NCBI GenBank assembly: GCA_017301995.1
Contig: JAFLEH010000035.1
Location: 17,343 to 81,342 of the forward strand
From: Verrucomicrobiota bacterium
Lineage (GTDB): Bacteria > Verrucomicrobiota > Verrucomicrobiia > Verrucomicrobiales > Akkermansiaceae
Length of the DNA stretch: 64,000 nucleotides
Direction of reading: 5' to 3'
Part shown: piece by piece, positions 29,366 to 37,805 of the stretch
Layout: every line of letters begins with the position of its first letter
Position numbering within the stretch: the first letter of the stretch is position 1
Program-made: the position numbers and the translations under genes
Notes under the pieces: model-generated
Told to the model about the DNA's origin: nothing
Database searches by the model: none
Seen by the model: only the letters and a program-made list of their open reading frames with translations

Positions 29366-30082
29366 ATGACAAGAAGCATTTTCATCGTAACCTCGCTAAT
29401 ACTGATACCGGGTTTACGAGCCCAGGAACCATCCGGGAATCGGCCCGTTGACGATTCGGCCAGATTGGTGGTCGAACCGGCGAACCCATCCAACAAAAAC
29501 CCCTTCACGAAAGTCCGAAACATCATTTTTCAGGATCGTGAATTCGAATTCGCCATTATGGAGACCCGTCCAACAGGCTATGTTTACAGTCTTGTCGTGG
29601 TCTATCGTGACGGTGGAGGATTCCGCTGCGAAGACCGAACCCTGGATACGCGGAGCGCGGTCAAGCCTGACGGCAGGTTGGATCCTGATTTGCTGAGCAT
29701 GATCAAGATAGGCACGCGAAGCAAACCCATTGATCCCGGCATTGTGGCAATCCTGCGGAAGGAGATTGATTCCATGGTCAATCCCGCTTCTTACCAGAAC
29801 CATGTGTCGGAGCCGGTCCCATGTGATGGCTGCTCATACGAGGTTTACTGCGGCAACAAAGCGGCAAACGTCCGCCCCTCTGACTTGCCAACCTTTATCT
29901 CCCCGGACTTTATCGCAAAAGCGCTCGTTCAGATAAATGCCAGTGACAACCCGAGCAATCACGTGGCATGGACTGGAATCCGCACTTTCTTGGAAGCCAG
30001 AAGCGCTGGCAAAAATCCATCTCCGATTATCCCCCATCCTCCAGCCCCATCCATCAAGACATCGGATCTTCCCCCTCCGTGA
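29366..30082 (+). CDS. Exported protein of unknown function in Rhs island
   Basis: A 238-residue protein from the ATG at 29366, preferred over an upstream in-frame ATG at 29261 because it places a cleavable signal peptide at the N-terminus ('SIFIVTSLILIPGLRAQ'). The mature region contains 'FAIMETRPTGYVYSLVVVYRDGG' and a Cys cluster 'CDGCSYEVYC' (about 153-162) that could bind metal or form disulfides. The C-terminus is Pro-rich. I recognise no family. The 231 bp between this gene and the previous one are AT-rich at first and then GC-rich, with no other feature seen. Confidence 0.6.
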   Translation: MTRSIFIVTSLILIPGLRAQEPSGNRPVDDSARLVVEPANPSNKNPFTKVRNIIFQDREFEFAIMETRPTGYVYSLVVVYRDGGGFRCEDRTLDTRSAVKPDGRLDPDLLSMIKIGTRSKPIDPGIVAILRKEIDSMVNPASYQNHVSEPVPCDGCSYEVYCGNKAANVRPSDLPTFISPDFIAKALVQINASDNPSNHVAWTGIRTFLEARSAGKNPSPIIPHPPAPSIKTSDLPPP

Positions 30083-30342
30083 TCACTCTCCGCCCCATTC
30101 ACCGCAGCAATGAACTGTGCAAGGCCGAGCTTTCATCGGCCCTGATTTCCAAATTCACCGCCAACTTTCCGGCCACACCGTCAACGTCTATGCGTCTGGA
30201 TAACCGGGCCTTCCTTTATCACAAAAAGCTTCGACCGACCGGGTTGCCCGGGACCCAGGGACTTGCAGGGCATGGCGCGGCCAACGTGGTTCAACGGAGC
30301 CCGCACCGAGCATCGAGATCGGATTCCAGACTCTACCACCCC
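30083..30342. other. Gap between exported protein and second Rhs remnant, no gene seen
   Basis: I see no credible gene here. Short open stretches exist in several frames but lack starts, signals or recognisable motifs. The segment probably belongs to decayed Rhs-associated sequence, because the following 203 bp are an Rhs duplicate. Confidence 0.5.
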
Positions 30343-30545
30343 ATCTCCGCCACCACCTCCACAACGGCTGGAAACCGTCGCAGAATATGCTGGACACCCC
30401 CACTCCAAAACCTATCATGCGGGACATGAACTTGAGCGGCAGCATCCAGGGCGCGGGCCCGCCCGCCAGAACCTCGGCGGCGGCGGGCGGTGCCGGCGGG
30501 CTTCCCGCCGGCCGTCCCCACGGCGCCTCGACGGATGCCGGACTC
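30343..30545 (+). pseudogene. Second Rhs remnant, frameshifted duplicate of 28258-28461
   Basis: This stretch aligns with 28258-28461 over its full length with scattered substitutions; both contain 'GHPHSKTY' and the 'NLSGSIQGAG' region. A one-base difference (acctatcatgcggg here against acctatctgtggg in the first copy) shifts the frame between those two motifs. The match ends at 'gccggactc', just before the FGE-fold lipoprotein gene, so the RHS core itself is missing. It is best explained as the scar of an Rhs tip-exchange or duplication event. Confidence 0.75.
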
Positions 30546-30553
30546 CACCACCA

Positions 30554-31471
30554 ATGAAACTCCACATGAAAAACAATGCGAAAGCCGTCGTTTCATTTTT
30601 CGCCTTCCTGATGCTTCAATGTTGTGCGCCCGGTGGAGGTTCTTCGCCACCATCACTTGAAGACGGAGCGGTTGGGAGAAGATGTGTCCTTAAACTAGGC
30701 GATGGCTCCAGTATCGCCATGCGATTCATTCCAAAAGGCAATTTCAAAATGGGAAGTCCGGATCGCCTCCGCTGGCCCTCGGAAACCGCTCATACAGTTC
30801 AGTTGACGCAGGATTATTGGATGGCCGAGACCGAGTTGACGCAATCCCAATGGCAGACCCTCATGGGTACCACAGCCAAAGAGATGATTGCCACGCACAA
30901 AGTTCCGGAGAAGAGGCAACTGGGATTCGTTCCGGGGGCGAATTACCCCATGTGTTTTATTACTCATGACGACGCACTGCGATTTGTTGCCGAACTGAAT
31001 CGCAAGGTTCCCATACAAGACGGTTGGAGATGGGCGCTGCCAACAGAAGCCCAATGGGAGCGCGCTTGTCGCGCCGGAACATCCACCAATTACAGTTTCG
31101 GCGATTTTGGGGGTGCAGACCGGTATAACTGTTTTGACTGGAACCCTTGGGGTAATGAAAGCAAGGCAGTTGCCATCACAAAAACGAGGATGTGCAAGGT
31201 GTCACGCTTTCCGGCAAACGATTATGGCCTTCACGACATGCACGGGAATGTTTATGAGATTTGCTTTGATTTCTACGGGCCATATCCGACCGGAGAAGCG
31301 GTGGATCCTGAGGGGCCTGCCGGCGGGAAAACCCGGGTTATTCGCGGCGGAAGTTTCACAATGACATCCAATTGGTGCGACTCATCACATCGGGGGCAAA
31401 TCCCAGCCGGGCATTGTGATTCCTTTACAGGATTACGCGTGGCTATCGTCAACGAAAAGCAGAAGAAGTGA
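30554..31471 (+). CDS. FGE-sulfatase-fold (SUMF1-like) lipoprotein, probably non-catalytic
   Basis: A 305-residue protein; starts at 30554 or 30566 both precede a lipoprotein signal ending 'MLQCC'. The body is an FGE/SUMF1 fold: 'MRFIPKGNFKMGSP', 'QDYWMAETELTQSQWQTLMG', 'WALPTEAQWERACRAGT', 'NDYGLHDMHGNVYEIC', 'RGGSF' and 'TGLRVAI'. Formylglycine-generating enzymes need a Cys pair after RGGSF; here only the second is present ('TSNWCDSSHR') and the first position is Met, so sulfatase activation is unlikely. Related folds serve as ligand-binding or structural modules. The stop codon overlaps the next gene by 4 bp (GTGA). Confidence 0.88.
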   Translation: MKLHMKNNAKAVVSFFAFLMLQCCAPGGGSSPPSLEDGAVGRRCVLKLGDGSSIAMRFIPKGNFKMGSPDRLRWPSETAHTVQLTQDYWMAETELTQSQWQTLMGTTAKEMIATHKVPEKRQLGFVPGANYPMCFITHDDALRFVAELNRKVPIQDGWRWALPTEAQWERACRAGTSTNYSFGDFGGADRYNCFDWNPWGNESKAVAITKTRMCKVSRFPANDYGLHDMHGNVYEICFDFYGPYPTGEAVDPEGPAGGKTRVIRGGSFTMTSNWCDSSHRGQIPAGHCDSFTGLRVAIVNEKQKK

Positions 31472-31749
31472 ATGCGACTCCTAAACCCGCCCCTGACGGA
31501 TGCCTGCAGAGTATGGCCTATTCGGGCGGCGGCGCGCTTTTTCTCACTGTTCTTGTTATCGGCTTGTGTCTGACCGTGGAGAGGGTAGGCGATGCAAGTA
31601 ATGATATTTTTGTTTGGCTGGGCCTGAATCCACGTGAGGAGGTAATCGTCTGCTTGGTGGTGTTGGTTTTCTCAACAGTGACCACCGGCATGATACTGGG
31701 TGTATTCTGTCGGGCGATTGTGTCGCTGGCAAGAAAGATGAGGAAATGA
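31468..31749 (+). CDS. Small two-helix membrane protein coupled to the FGE-fold lipoprotein
   Basis: A 93-residue protein with a GTG start that overlaps the TGA stop of the upstream gene (GTGA), a typical sign of translational coupling. Two hydrophobic segments, about residues 22-39 ('ALFLTVLVIGLCLTVERV') and 57-80 ('VIVCLVVLVFSTVTTGMILG'), end in a basic tail ('SLARKMRK'). I recognise no family. Its coupling suggests that it works with, or is produced in step with, the FGE-fold lipoprotein. Confidence 0.65.
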   Translation: MNATPKPAPDGCLQSMAYSGGGALFLTVLVIGLCLTVERVGDASNDIFVWLGLNPREEVIVCLVVLVFSTVTTGMILGVFCRAIVSLARKMRK

Positions 31750-31786
31750 CCCCGCCGGCCAAGCCATAGCCGTTGTCACGCTAGTC

Positions 31787-33334
31787 CTATTTCGGCTTGG
31801 TGACCATGTCGAAGTCATCCGAGCGGAAGGGTGTGACCGGGAGACCGTCCTTGTTGAACAGGTTGCAGACCGGGTTGTCGGCCCACGCGTAGCGGACGGC
31901 CACCGGGTTGGGGACTTGGTCGCAGGTGACTTCGATGCTGTCCTTGCCGGTGATCCGGCCTTTGGCATTGCGCCAGACTTTGTCGGCGCCGCAGACGGCG
32001 AAACCGACCGCGTCCTGCACGTCGAAGGGCCGCAGTTCGCTGCCGTACATATCGAGTGTCACCAGCGCCTTATTGCCCTCGAAACGGACGTTTTTGCAGA
32101 CCGGGCTGAGGTGCGGCAGGGCGATTCCGTAGTCCTTGGCCAAGGCCAGGCGGGCCAGACGCGCGCCGACGTCGCGCTTGTTGCGGGGGTGGATGTCCTT
32201 GCCTTCGCCGATGTCGATGATGACCGCCTGGCCGGTTTTCGGGAGGGAGAGGGTGAGGGTTTGCGCCTCGCGGAGTTCGGCCCACGCGCTGTCGCCGGGT
32301 TCGGGCTTTTCCGCCATGTAGTCGGCCAGTTGCACCCAATAGAACGGGAAGTCCCCCTGTTTCCACTCCGCCCGCCATTGTTGGATCATGAACGGGAACA
32401 ACGCCCGGTATTCCCATGCGCGGCCGGCGTTGGATTCGCCCTGATACCAGATGACGCCCTTGATGCCGTAGCCGAGGGTCGGGTTGAGGACGCCGTTGAA
32501 GATGTTGCCGGGGCGGGCGTTGCCGTTGAGCCAGCCGCCTGGGCTGCCGGGGGCTTTGGGCTGCGGTTTACCCTCGGCTTTGGCCTTTTCGCAGGCCTCT
32601 TTCCATTTGGAAATCGCCGCCTCGTGCTTGGCCTTGGCTTCGGGCGAGGTGAGCGCGTTTTCCTGCCCGACCGTGCGGTCCATCAGCGCCTTGAAGCGCG
32701 GATCCTGTTCGAGGCTGGACCGTTTCACCCAGGCCTCGGCCGCCGAACCGCCCCATGCGTTGTTGATGAGCCCCACCGGCACCCCCAGCACCTGATGGAG
32801 ATGCCTTCCGAAAAAGAACCCGGCCGCCGTAAAACCGCGGCAGTTGTCCGGAGTGCAGGCGCGCCATTGGCCTTTGAAATCGTTCTGCGGCTCCTGTGTG
32901 CCCACCTGTGGCACGGAAACAAGGCGCAACCCGGGAAGATTCGCGCCCAAGGCTTCCAGATCGCCATTCCAATCTCCGCCAAGCGCAAACTGCATGTTCG
33001 ACTGCCCGGAGCACATCCACACCTCGCCGATCAGCACGTTTTGCAGCATCCGGGAGGTACTGCCCTTGATGGTCATCGCCTGCGGGTTCGCATTGGCGGG
33101 CATCGGGTCCAATTTCACCGTCCAGCGGCCGTCCGCACCGGCCTCGGCGGATTTCGTCTGCCCGGCGAACTCCACGGTCACCTTGGTCCCCGGCGTGTCC
33201 CACCCCCAAACCGGGTCGGCCTGCTGCTGTTGGAGGACCATTTCATCGCCGATAATGGCGGGAAGTTTCAGCTCGGCCCGGGCGGAAACCGTCAGGACAA
33301 GCAGCACGGCACAGGGAAAAACGCGGGATTTCAT
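31787..33334 (-). CDS. Sialate O-acetylesterase family SGNH hydrolase
   Basis: A 515-residue secreted protein; the ATG at 33334 gives a signal peptide ending 'VSARAE'. Block I 'GEVWMCSGQSNMQFAL' carries the catalytic Ser; 'GLINNAWGGSAAEAW' and 'GVIWYQGESNAGRAWEYR' are the family's oxyanion and substrate blocks, and 'GKDIHPRNK' supplies the Asp-His pair. A beta-sandwich insert precedes and follows the SGNH core, as is usual for the family. The enzyme removes O-acetyl groups from sialic acids or from plant-type polysaccharides in the periplasm or outside. A Lys/Ala/Pro-rich insert ('KAKAEGKPQPKAPG') lies mid-protein. It is not linked to other glycan genes here. Confidence 0.94.
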   Translation of the reverse strand: MKSRVFPCAVLLVLTVSARAELKLPAIIGDEMVLQQQQADPVWGWDTPGTKVTVEFAGQTKSAEAGADGRWTVKLDPMPANANPQAMTIKGSTSRMLQNVLIGEVWMCSGQSNMQFALGGDWNGDLEALGANLPGLRLVSVPQVGTQEPQNDFKGQWRACTPDNCRGFTAAGFFFGRHLHQVLGVPVGLINNAWGGSAAEAWVKRSSLEQDPRFKALMDRTVGQENALTSPEAKAKHEAAISKWKEACEKAKAEGKPQPKAPGSPGGWLNGNARPGNIFNGVLNPTLGYGIKGVIWYQGESNAGRAWEYRALFPFMIQQWRAEWKQGDFPFYWVQLADYMAEKPEPGDSAWAELREAQTLTLSLPKTGQAVIIDIGEGKDIHPRNKRDVGARLARLALAKDYGIALPHLSPVCKNVRFEGNKALVTLDMYGSELRPFDVQDAVGFAVCGADKVWRNAKGRITGKDSIEVTCDQVPNPVAVRYAWADNPVCNLFNKDGLPVTPFRSDDFDMVTKPK

Positions 33335-33554
33335 GGTGGTTTTTGGGGTTGGAGGTCCGTCCGATACGCGGGTCCCCCGCCCCGGCCTTTCATCGCGGAC
33401 TCCGATTTGGCATCCGGTGCGGGCCACCGGTCAAATGACCTATCAGCGCCTTGGGCGGTCCTGAAGGGTTCCGCGGTTGATTCCGCCGTGCTTCCTGTTC
33501 CGGCTTTCGGATTTGAGCTTGCCGGACGCCGCCCGGCCGTCTATCCATGTCGGC

Positions 33555-34883
33555 ATGAACGGTGTGACAATGCGCGGGCGTCACGTATGGAAACGAATTT
33601 TGATCGGGTTTGTCGGCGTGGTGCTGGTATTGGCACTGGGCTTGGTGGGCTGGATCGCCGCGATGTCCCGCGACATAAAGCCGCCGGACGTGAGCGATGT
33701 CTCTCGGGTGCGGATGGAATTGCCCCCCGAGAAGGATGCGTTCACCCATTTCGCGCGCGCCCGATCGGTATTGGTGTGGCCGGAAGGGGAACATCTCGCC
33801 CGTCTTCGACAGAGTTCGCAGGCCGAGTATGACAAAAAGATCCGCGAAGTCGTGGACGCCAACGCCGAGGCATTGCGCCATTTGGCGGCCGGGTTGGCCT
33901 GCGAATCCTGTCTGGGCCCACAAAAATGGACACCTGATTCCGCTATTCCTTCGCCCCATCTCGCACAACTCCTAAACGAACGGGCGCGGCTGCGATTGCG
34001 TTCAGGCACTCCCAAAGAAGCGGTCGCCGCTTGCGCCGACACAATGCGCTTTGGAGATCTGCTGACAAATTGCCCCAACTCCAGCATTTGGTGGTTTCTG
34101 GGAGCCAGCACCCTTATCAAGGGCTCGGATACGGCTCGCCTGATCGCCAATGACCCCCGTGTTTCCGAAGCGGACTTGGTCGGCTTGCTTCAAGTGATCG
34201 ATTCGGTGGGGCCTTTGGACCGCGGGCTGGAACTGGGATTCAAGGGCGATTTCATGATAGCCGATCACCTGATCACAAGCATTGGCAATTCGGCGAAGGA
34301 ACGAACCAGCCTGCAAAAAGCCTCGCGAATACCCACGTGGGTTTCTCCGCTATCCGGATATTTGCTCCAGCCGAACCGATGCCGCCTGAAAGCGGCTGAA
34401 ATGGTCAGGGAGGAGATCCATGCGATCTCCCTGAAAGGCAACGATCCATTGCCAGAAATTGAGCCGGCGGGAGTGACCGGACGCGAGTCGAAGATCGGAC
34501 TACTGGGAAAACCCAATGCGCTCGGCCGAATTCTGCTGGAAACGGTTGCCTGTGGAAATGTCCGCATCATCCGCTCCAAAGCTCGGTGCGAACGGAGCCT
34601 ACGCGGCGCCCGGCTGGTGGTGGCGCTGAGGCTGTTCGAGAAGCGAACGGGAAAGCTGCCCTCAACGCTGGATGAGTTAGTCCCCACCTACCTCCCCTCC
34701 GTGCCTCTGAACCCATGGGACGGGATGCCCTTCGTTTACGATCCGGAAAAGCGGTTGGTGCGCTCGGCGAGTGCCAATCCGAAGCCCAGCGGCAGCCCGG
34801 ATTCCCTCGTTCGGAATCCGGAAGCCAAAGAAAACAATCCCGTTGCGGTGGAATTCGTGGTCGGCATCGCCCCAGCCGAGTAG
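33555..34883 (+). CDS. Membrane-anchored protein of unknown function
   Basis: A 442-residue protein starting at 33555 (a second Met five codons later is an alternative). There is one N-terminal membrane segment (about residues 14-35, 'ILIGFVGVVLVLALGLVGWIAAM'). The rest is soluble and mostly helical. Near the C-terminus 'ALRLFEKRTGKLPSTLDELVP...PLNPWDGMPFVYDPEKR' is a pattern I associate with uncharacterised planctomycete and verrucomicrobial proteins that share a pilin-like tail. No catalytic motif is recognised. The 220 bp upstream, shared with the divergent esterase gene, hold no other feature that I can support. Confidence 0.75.
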   Translation: MNGVTMRGRHVWKRILIGFVGVVLVLALGLVGWIAAMSRDIKPPDVSDVSRVRMELPPEKDAFTHFARARSVLVWPEGEHLARLRQSSQAEYDKKIREVVDANAEALRHLAAGLACESCLGPQKWTPDSAIPSPHLAQLLNERARLRLRSGTPKEAVAACADTMRFGDLLTNCPNSSIWWFLGASTLIKGSDTARLIANDPRVSEADLVGLLQVIDSVGPLDRGLELGFKGDFMIADHLITSIGNSAKERTSLQKASRIPTWVSPLSGYLLQPNRCRLKAAEMVREEIHAISLKGNDPLPEIEPAGVTGRESKIGLLGKPNALGRILLETVACGNVRIIRSKARCERSLRGARLVVALRLFEKRTGKLPSTLDELVPTYLPSVPLNPWDGMPFVYDPEKRLVRSASANPKPSGSPDSLVRNPEAKENNPVAVEFVVGIAPAE

Positions 34884-35029
34884 ATGCGGGTTTCCGCAAT
34901 CATGTGCCGACGTAGGACGTCCGAATCCTACCCGCCAACCTCGCGACGCTCCCCGTCCCTGTGATTTTTCCAAAATTTGGGTTTTGCGGACCGGGATAAC
35001 CTGTCAATCTCCCGCCGGACCTTTCCCTC

Positions 35030-36427
35030 ATGATCACATACACCAAACCACCCCATCCCCGCGAATACCGGCTGATTTTCCGCAATGTGGACCGGGAAGG
35101 CTGGGATCCGTCGATCGAGTGCTATCTCCGCGACGGCGGCTACCAGGATCTCAAAAAGGCCGTCGGCATGGCTCCCAGGGACATCACCGAGGAAGTGAAG
35201 AAATCCGGCCTGCGGGGCCGCGGCGGCGCGGGATTCCCCACCGGCATGAAGTGGACTTTCATCCCGCCCAACAACACCAAGCCGGTCTATCTGATCTGCA
35301 ACTGCGACGAGTCGGAACCCGGCACCTTCAAGGACCGCTACATCGTCCACCAGGACCCGCACCAATTGATCGAGGGTATGGTGATTTCCGCCTTCGCTGT
35401 CGGCGCGCACACCGCTTACATTTACATCCGCGAGGAGTTTCCGCAGGGGGCGATCATTCTGGAACGCGCCATCGCCGAGGCCCGCCAGCACGGGTTTCTC
35501 GGACCAAACCTGCTAGGGACCGGCTTCGATCTGGAAATTTACGTCCACCGCGGCGCGGGAGCCTACATCTGCGGCGAGGAAACCGGCCTGATCGAGTCGC
35601 TGGAAGGCAAGCGCCCCTATCCGCGGATCAAGCCGCCGTATTTCCCCGCCGCGCTCGGGCTCTACATGTGCCCCACCATCGTCAACAATGTCGAGTCGCT
35701 CTGCCATGTCAAACACATCATCCGGATGGGCGGCGACCAATACGCCACCCTCGGCGTGCCCCGCAATACCGGCACCCGCATCGTCGGCGTCTCCGGCGAT
35801 GTTAGAAAACCCGGCTACTTCGAGATCGAGGTGGGCAAGCTGACCATGGGCGAGCTGCTCAACGACCTATGCGGCGGTGCCAAGGACGGCCGCACGCTCA
35901 AGGCGGTGATCCCCGGCGGTTCGTCCGCCAAGATTCTCCGCTGCGACGAAACCTACACGATCAAAAACCCGGACGGCACCACCCGCGAGCTGAGCTTCTG
36001 GGACATCCCGCTCGACTTCGACACCATCGCGGCCTGCGGGTCGATGGCGGGCTCCGGCGGCGTGATCGTCATGGACGACTCGCGCAAGATGTCGTGGGTG
36101 CTCAACAACCTCAACGCGTTCTACGCCCACGAATCGTGCGGCCAATGCACCCCGTGCCGCGAAGGCTCCACCTGGATGAAGAAGATCTCCGACCGCATTC
36201 TGGCCGGCGACGCCTCACCCCAGGATCTGGAGACGCTGGAGGCCATCGCCTATCAAATCGACGGCAAGACCGTCTGCGCCTTCGGCGAAGCGTCGTCCTG
36301 GCCGGTGGAGGCGATCATCGCCAAATTCCGCGACGAGCTGCTCGCCGAAACCAACCCCGCCGCGGCCAACCGGCCCCACAACCCGGAAACGGCCGCCCAA
36401 CTGCGCTACCTGGCCACCACACCCTAA
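35030..36427 (+). CDS. nuoF: NADH-quinone oxidoreductase subunit F (NuoF), isolated
   Basis: A 465-residue protein of normal NuoF length. The Gly-rich NADH/FMN motif is 'RGRGGAGFPTGMKW' (about 62-75), followed by 'CNCDESEPGTFKDR', 'GAGAYICGEETGLIESLEG' and the [4Fe-4S] ligands 'ESCGQCTPC' plus the distal Cys in 'TVCAFGEA'. All cofactor residues are present, so the subunit looks functional: it takes hydride from NADH and passes electrons to the complex I chain. No nuoE, nuoG or other nuo gene is adjacent, which is unusual. The partner subunits must be encoded elsewhere, or this is the flavin subunit of another NADH-dependent complex such as a bifurcating hydrogenase or formate dehydrogenase. 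Confidence 0.95.
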   Translation: MITYTKPPHPREYRLIFRNVDREGWDPSIECYLRDGGYQDLKKAVGMAPRDITEEVKKSGLRGRGGAGFPTGMKWTFIPPNNTKPVYLICNCDESEPGTFKDRYIVHQDPHQLIEGMVISAFAVGAHTAYIYIREEFPQGAIILERAIAEARQHGFLGPNLLGTGFDLEIYVHRGAGAYICGEETGLIESLEGKRPYPRIKPPYFPAALGLYMCPTIVNNVESLCHVKHIIRMGGDQYATLGVPRNTGTRIVGVSGDVRKPGYFEIEVGKLTMGELLNDLCGGAKDGRTLKAVIPGGSSAKILRCDETYTIKNPDGTTRELSFWDIPLDFDTIAACGSMAGSGGVIVMDDSRKMSWVLNNLNAFYAHESCGQCTPCREGSTWMKKISDRILAGDASPQDLETLEAIAYQIDGKTVCAFGEASSWPVEAIIAKFRDELLAETNPAAANRPHNPETAAQLRYLATTP

Positions 36428-36453
36428 CAAACCGCGCCACGGACAAGAAAATG

Positions 36454-36607
36454 AAAAGCGCGGAGCGCCATCCGTGCCTATCCGTGAGATCCGTGGTCCA
36501 AACAACCACAACCCCAAGATTTCAAACCACGGATGACACGAATGTTCACGGATATGAAAGAGAAAAGCGCGGAGCACCATCCGTGCTTATCCGTGTGATC
36601 CGTGGTC
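36454..36607. repeat. Pair of 45-bp 'atccgtg' direct repeats with an inverted centre
   Basis: Copies at 36454-36498 and 36563-36607 match at 42 of 45 positions and contain three spaced 'atccgtg' words. Between them, 'ccacggat...cacggat' is the same word in inverse orientation, so the region can fold. It fills the whole gap between nuoF and the eboE-like gene and ends 10 bp before that gene's ATG. Similar 'accacggatgacacgg' repeats are familiar in verrucomicrobial and planctomycete intergenic DNA. Confidence 0.85.
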
Positions 36608-36617
36608 CCATTGAAAA

Positions 36618-37793
36618 ATGAACCTCCCCGGCACAACCGAATCCCGCGCCCACCTCGCCTACTGCACCAACATCCATCCGGCGGAGACCTGGGCGGACAC
36701 CCGCCACGCGCTGGCCACCCACACGCTCGCGGTCCGCGATCTGCTGCGCGCGTCGGGCCACCTCGCCGGTGACGCGCCGTTCGCCATCGGCCTCCGGCTA
36801 TCCGCATCGGCGGCGGTCGGATTGTTAGAAGGCGACGAACTCGCCCGTTTCCGCGATTGGCTGGCGCAAACCAACACCTATGTGTTCACCATCAACGGTT
36901 TCCCCTACGGCGACTTCCACGGCACGCGGGTGAAGGAGCGGGTCTTCCAACCCGACTGGACCGATCCTGCCCGGCTCGACTACACGAAAAACCTGTTCAG
37001 GATCCTCGCGGCCATCGCGCCAGCGGATGCCGGCGCCTCAGTGTCCACCCTGCCGGGTTCCTTCAAGGCATTCGGAGCCGACGAATCGCTGATCCGCGCC
37101 AATCTGATCGATCTAGCGGGCTACCTCGACGACCTATCCGATTCCTCCGGCCACGATCTCCATCTGGGCATGGAACCCGAACCGCTCGGGTATTTCGAAA
37201 ACTCGGTGGAAACCGTGGCGTTCTTCGACCGACTCCGCCACCACGCGCCGGAAGCGGAAACGATCAACCGCCGGATCGGTGTGAACTACGATGCCTGCCA
37301 CTTCGCGCTGCAATACGAATCAGCGGAATCCGCGCTCGATCTTCTGACGGCCGCCGGCATCCGCCTATCCAAGATCCATCTCTCCAGCGCGCTGGCGTTT
37401 TCCCCGGCCGATCCAGCCGCGATGGATGCGATCCGCAGCTTCGAGGAGCCGACCTATTTCCATCAGGTCCTGCTGCTCGCCGCGGATGGGGAAATCACCC
37501 GTTTCAAGGACCTGCCGGATCTCCTAACCGACGTAGATGCCGGACGCTTCGATCCCGCCCGTTTTTCCGAGGCGCGGGTCCATTTTCACATCCCGCTCGA
37601 TACCGAACCCGTCGCGCCGTTGCGCTCCACCCGCGACCACGCGGCGGAAACGCTGGCGTGGCATCGGCGGAACCCGGACGCCTGCCGGCATTTCGAAATC
37701 GAAACCTACACCTGGGGCGTGCTCCCCCAGACCATGCAGCGCCCCGTGGCCGAACAAATCGCCGCCGAATACCGCTGGGTCCTCGGATCCTAA
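36618..37793 (+). CDS. eboE: EboE-type metabolite traffic protein (xylose-isomerase-like TIM barrel)
   Basis: A 391-residue protein. 'YCTNIHPAETW' at the N-terminus, 'IGLRLSASAA', 'TINGFPYGDFHGTRVKERV' and 'SVSTLPGSFKAF' match what I know of EboE, a TIM-barrel protein of the xylose-isomerase-like group. In cyanobacteria and other bacteria the ebo genes (eboA-F) act together in moving a secondary metabolite, such as a scytonemin precursor, to the periplasm. Metal-type residues ('GMEPEPLG', 'GVNYDACHFA', 'KIHLSSAL') are kept. None of eboA, B, C, D or F is next to it, so its partner genes are elsewhere or absent. cinA follows after 12 bp in the same direction and is probably co-transcribed. Confidence 0.85.
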   Translation: MNLPGTTESRAHLAYCTNIHPAETWADTRHALATHTLAVRDLLRASGHLAGDAPFAIGLRLSASAAVGLLEGDELARFRDWLAQTNTYVFTINGFPYGDFHGTRVKERVFQPDWTDPARLDYTKNLFRILAAIAPADAGASVSTLPGSFKAFGADESLIRANLIDLAGYLDDLSDSSGHDLHLGMEPEPLGYFENSVETVAFFDRLRHHAPEAETINRRIGVNYDACHFALQYESAESALDLLTAAGIRLSKIHLSSALAFSPADPAAMDAIRSFEEPTYFHQVLLLAADGEITRFKDLPDLLTDVDAGRFDPARFSEARVHFHIPLDTEPVAPLRSTRDHAAETLAWHRRNPDACRHFEIETYTWGVLPQTMQRPVAEQIAAEYRWVLGS

Positions 37794-37805
37794 CATCCAT
37801 CCGCC

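Noticed and set aside
25690..31749. A prophage or conjugative element suggested by FtsK and the AT-rich island
   Set aside because: FtsK is the chromosomal division type with membrane and gamma domains; no phage structural, relaxase or integrase genes are present.
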